A DNA stretch of 64,000 nucleotides from JAUVKT01 sp942491535 (GTDB lineage: Bacteria > Bacteroidota > Bacteroidia > Bacteroidales > VadinHA17). Under the pieces are notes generated by a model, which searched no databases, was not told where the DNA came from, and saw only the letters and a list, made by a program, of their open reading frames with translations. The position numbers and the translations under genes were made by a program. Shown here one piece after another: positions 61,005 to 64,000 of this stretch (position 1 is the stretch's first letter; every line of letters starts with the position of its first letter). Location: NCBI GenBank assembly GCA_942491535.1, contig CALOBV010000012.1, forward strand, positions 62,001-126,000. Direction: 5' to 3'.

Positions 61005-64000
61005 ATGCGAAAACTAAAATTATTCTTACTGTTGGCCTTATTACTGTTCTTTGGAAAAGATGGAAGTGAACTGGAGATGAGGATATCAGGAAGGCTGCGG
61101 CGGCCGGATGCAATAATGTGCGGTATCGTGCCATACGAGTTACACTGAGATTACCCTGTCGCTCGGAGAAAACACAACCCTGAACTCTACCATGGTACCA
61201 ACCACGACTGAGATGACAGAGGTTATTGTGATTGGTTACGGGACATCAAAATTCAATACCACGCAAACCGGTGCAGTGACGAATATCACTAATAACCAGA
61301 TAAATGATTTGCCGACAGTGAGTCGCAGCATTACAGACGTTACCCGCCTTTCGCCCTATGGAGGCAATGGGATGACCTTTGTCGGCTCAGATGGTCGTAC
61401 GGCTAACTTTACAGTGGATGGAGCGAATTTCAACAACAACTTCGGTTTGAGTTCTGCTCTTCCCGGTGGAGGCAACCCAATTTCTATTGAAGCTATCGAA
61501 GAATTACAGGTTGTAATCGCTCCATATGATGTTCGTCAGACTAACTTTATTGGTGGTGGTGTAAACGCTATTACAAAATCCGGTACAAATACCTTAAAAG
61601 CCAGTGCCTATACTTATCACAGAAATGAAAACATGCGCGGTGATGCTGTTAATGGTACGCAAATCGCAGGTGCGCGTGAAATAGACCGCAATACATCTTA
61701 TGGTTTTACTTTGGGTGGACCAATTATCAAAAACAAATTGTTCTTCTTCGTAAACGGTGAAATGGCTAAAACACCAACCATTGTCAATCGTTGGAGAGCT
61801 TCAACTGATGGTGTAGCCGATGCCGACAATTATATTTCCCGCACAACAGAAAGCGATCTTCAGACAGTTTCAGATTTTGTTAAAAGCAGGTATGGATATG
61901 AAACGGGATCTTTCACAGATTTCCCTGCAGATGAAAACAACTACAAACTTCTTGCTCGTTTGGATTGGAATATCACAGACAAACATCGTCTGGCCTTACG
62001 TTATAACTACACAAAGAACCTTATCTATAGGTCGCCAAATGCTTCATCTATGGATGGAGGTACCCGTATGTCTGAGGCAAGAATGTCACAAGCCTCAATG
62101 TCGTATGCAAACTCGATGTATTCTATGGACAACCTTGTTCATTCATTCTCTTTTGACTTAAACAGCCGATTGTCCGATAACTTATCTAACCAGTTCCTGG
62201 CAACATTCTCAAAACTTGACGATTTGCGCGGATCGACTTCCGATGAATTCCCATTTATCGACATTTTGAAAGACGGACAAGCCTACCTGTCTTTGGGGTA
62301 TGAGCTTTTTACCTGGAACAATGGTGTTCACAACAATGTATGGAACATTAAAGATGAGTTGACCTATTATTTAGGTAATCATAAAATTGTCGGAGGTATC
62401 GCATACGAATATAAAATGGCAGATAATGCTTATATGCGTAACGGTACAGGATACTATCGCTACACAAGTCTTGACGACTTCTTAAACGAAGGAACACCTG
62501 AAATTGTAAACTTAACTTATGGTTATGATGGAGAGAGCAATCCTGCAGCTCGCATAAGAACCAACAAAATTGGAGTTTACGGGCAAGATGATTGGAGCGT
62601 TACTGATGATTTCAAACTTTCGTATGGACTTCGTATAGATGGGCTTTTCTTCGATAATAATGACCTTATAACAAACCAGGCTATCTTTGACATTGATTAT
62701 TCCGGTCGTAATATCGATACAGGAAAATGGCCTACAGCAAATATCATATTCTCTCCCCGCATAGGTTTTGCGTGGGATGCATTTGGTGATAAGAGCCTGA
62801 AAGTTCGTGGAGGTACCGGTCTTTTCGCGGGTAATTTACCTCTTGTATTCTTCACCAATATGCCTACCAACGGTGGAATGGTACAGTATCAGGCACAGAT
62901 TAATGCAGCGAACGCAGCAGACAGAGGTTTCACAATGGATGAATTTGCCGGCGGTCTTGTAACTGATGCTAACGGAAATGCTAATATTGCTGCACTTTAT
63001 GATAAGTTAGTATCATTGGGATATCCTTCAACTATTTCTCCCGAAGACGGAACCGTTCCTTCTGCTATTGCAGCTGTAGATCCAAATTTCAAAATGCCGC
63101 AAGTATGGAAAACGTCACTTGCTGTTGATTATGCATTCAAAACATCTTTCCCATTCTCTGTAACGGTAGAAGGAATTTATAACAAAACAATCAACGGTGT
63201 TTCTATTTCTGACTGGAGTATTCCAAATGTTGGTGGTTTCGCCCGTTTCAACGGTGTTGACAATCGTCCGATTTATCCTGCCGGTTATCGTACTGCCACA
63301 AAGGCCTTTGTGCTGGAAAACACAAGCTGGGTTATGGCTGGTCAGGCAACATTACTTTCGATGCTCAACCGACAGAATGGCTCAGTTTGATGGCTGCCTA
63401 TACACACATAGTTTCCAAGGATGTAACGGGGATGCCGGGATCTAATGCAGAATCTGCATTCACATATGTTCCAACAGTAGAAGGTCCTAACAACATTAAA
63501 TTGCACAATTCTCAATACACCACACCCAATCGTCTTGTGGCATCGCTTACTGCCCACGACAACAGCGGTAACCACTATAGCATTATCTATGAAGGATGGC
63601 GCGGTGGAGCTAACTACTCATATATGACGGTTAACGATATCAATAGTGACGGTTACAACTACGATGCAATCTATGTTCCAACTGACGATGAAGTGGCAAA
63701 CAATCAGTTCCGCTTTGTTTCAGCAGACGATCAAACTCGTTTTATGGACTATGTGCATGCCAATGATTATTTGAAAAATCAACAAGGCAAGTATGCAGAA
63801 GCCTATAGCGTTTACTCTCCCTGGGTACATCGTATCGACTTAAGCTATAAACACGATTTTGTGTTAAATTCAGGCAAAGACAAACATAAGCTGCAACTTA
63901 GCTTTGATGTCAAAAACGTGATGAACCTGTTCAATTCCAGTTGGGGTGTCGGCAAATATCTGAATCCGGAAATTGGTTCGGAAGCTCGTATCCTCAAATA
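61005..64000 (+). pseudogene. TonB-dependent receptor (Oar-like), damaged and running off the window
   Basis: An Oar-like TonB-dependent receptor of the carboxypeptidase-regulatory type. The ATG at 61005 gives a signal-like MRKLKLFLLLALLLFFG, but the frame stops at 61146-61148 and the expected 60-80-residue regulatory domain is missing; only its end (SYTEITLSLGENTTLN) is left in another frame. From about 61192 the plug (EMTEVIVIGYGTSKFN, FTVDGANFNNNFGL, YDVRQTNFIGGGVNAIT) and barrel are open to about 63328. There a missing base shifts the frame; the next frame (YGWSGNITFDAQPTEWLSLM, then KHKLQLSFDVKNVMNLF) stays open to 64000. Arginine here is mainly CGT/CGC, unlike the AGA/AGG of the other genes, suggesting transfer, very high expression in the past, or a misjoined contig. 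Confidence 0.8.

Overview
The window looks like the chromosome of a member of the Bacteroidota, most likely Bacteroidales or Marinilabiliales. It carries type IX secretion and gliding genes (gldK, gldL, gldM, gldN, gldH, a porP/sprF-type gene, porX and a porW/sprE-like gene), a DUF4270 lipoprotein beside a short GT5 protein, an HU-CCDC81/SPOR protein, and several -7 boxes of the TAnnTTTG type. Arginine is mostly AGA/AGG except in the last 3 kb. I see no rRNA, tRNA, CRISPR array, transposase or phage gene.

Layout. 1-2722: edge of a possible hemerythrin and a TonB-dependent receptor. 2855-8922: an operon of four envelope proteins of unknown role (DUF3352-like/beta-propeller, lipoprotein, DUF5723-type barrel, DUF4834-type). 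9152-10640: MlaE/MlaF lipid transporter with a frameshifted ATPase. 10790-11875: mannose-1-phosphate guanylyltransferase. 12032-21487: T9SS core gldKLMN with a PorP-like protein, a degenerate arginase-fold protein and topA. 21609-25873: PBP1A, a four-helix-bundle gene bracketed by heptamer arrays, and radA. 26026-30611: ybhN-like, panD, panC, a GT5-only protein and a DUF4270 lipoprotein. 30771-36855: sugar-nucleotide genes including a wbpA-B-D-E set. 36974-42226: HU/SPOR protein, metG, LD-carboxypeptidase and alanine dehydrogenase. 42332-47025: tsaE, porX and porW/sprE. 47104-52460: nfu, mrp, ATL, trmB, gldH, ricT and a frameshifted holB. 52622-60802: pgk, a lipoprotein, a LuxE-like protein, a C1 peptidase, mmcQ, yraN, a two-component pair and waaA. 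61005-64000: a damaged TonB receptor with different codon use.

How the genes fit together. Most of the window serves the cell envelope. Seven secretion and gliding loci (gldK, L, M, N, porP-like, porX, porW-like) plus gldH lie within about 38 kb. They sit with genes predicted to make a diacetamido-uronic acid nucleotide sugar and with waaA (Kdo transfer to lipid A). In Porphyromonas, T9SS cargo is anchored to an anionic LPS, so surface-sugar synthesis and secretion may be linked here too; that link is inference.

The most unusual feature is a set of short tandem arrays, mostly of 7-bp units (also 8-10 bp), in many gene junctions. The heptamers differ between sites (TCGACTA, TACGGGG, CCCTTAG, GGCAAAG, GCATGGA, TAGTTAA, CTTTTGT), but several families recur at distant sites. 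The arrays often run into a stop codon or supply the last codons of a gene, and at one site they may supply a promoter element. One array pair brackets a four-helix-bundle gene in inverted orientation. Three genes carry apparent frameshifts (mlaF, holB and the last TonB receptor); two lie in homopolymers and may be sequencing errors.
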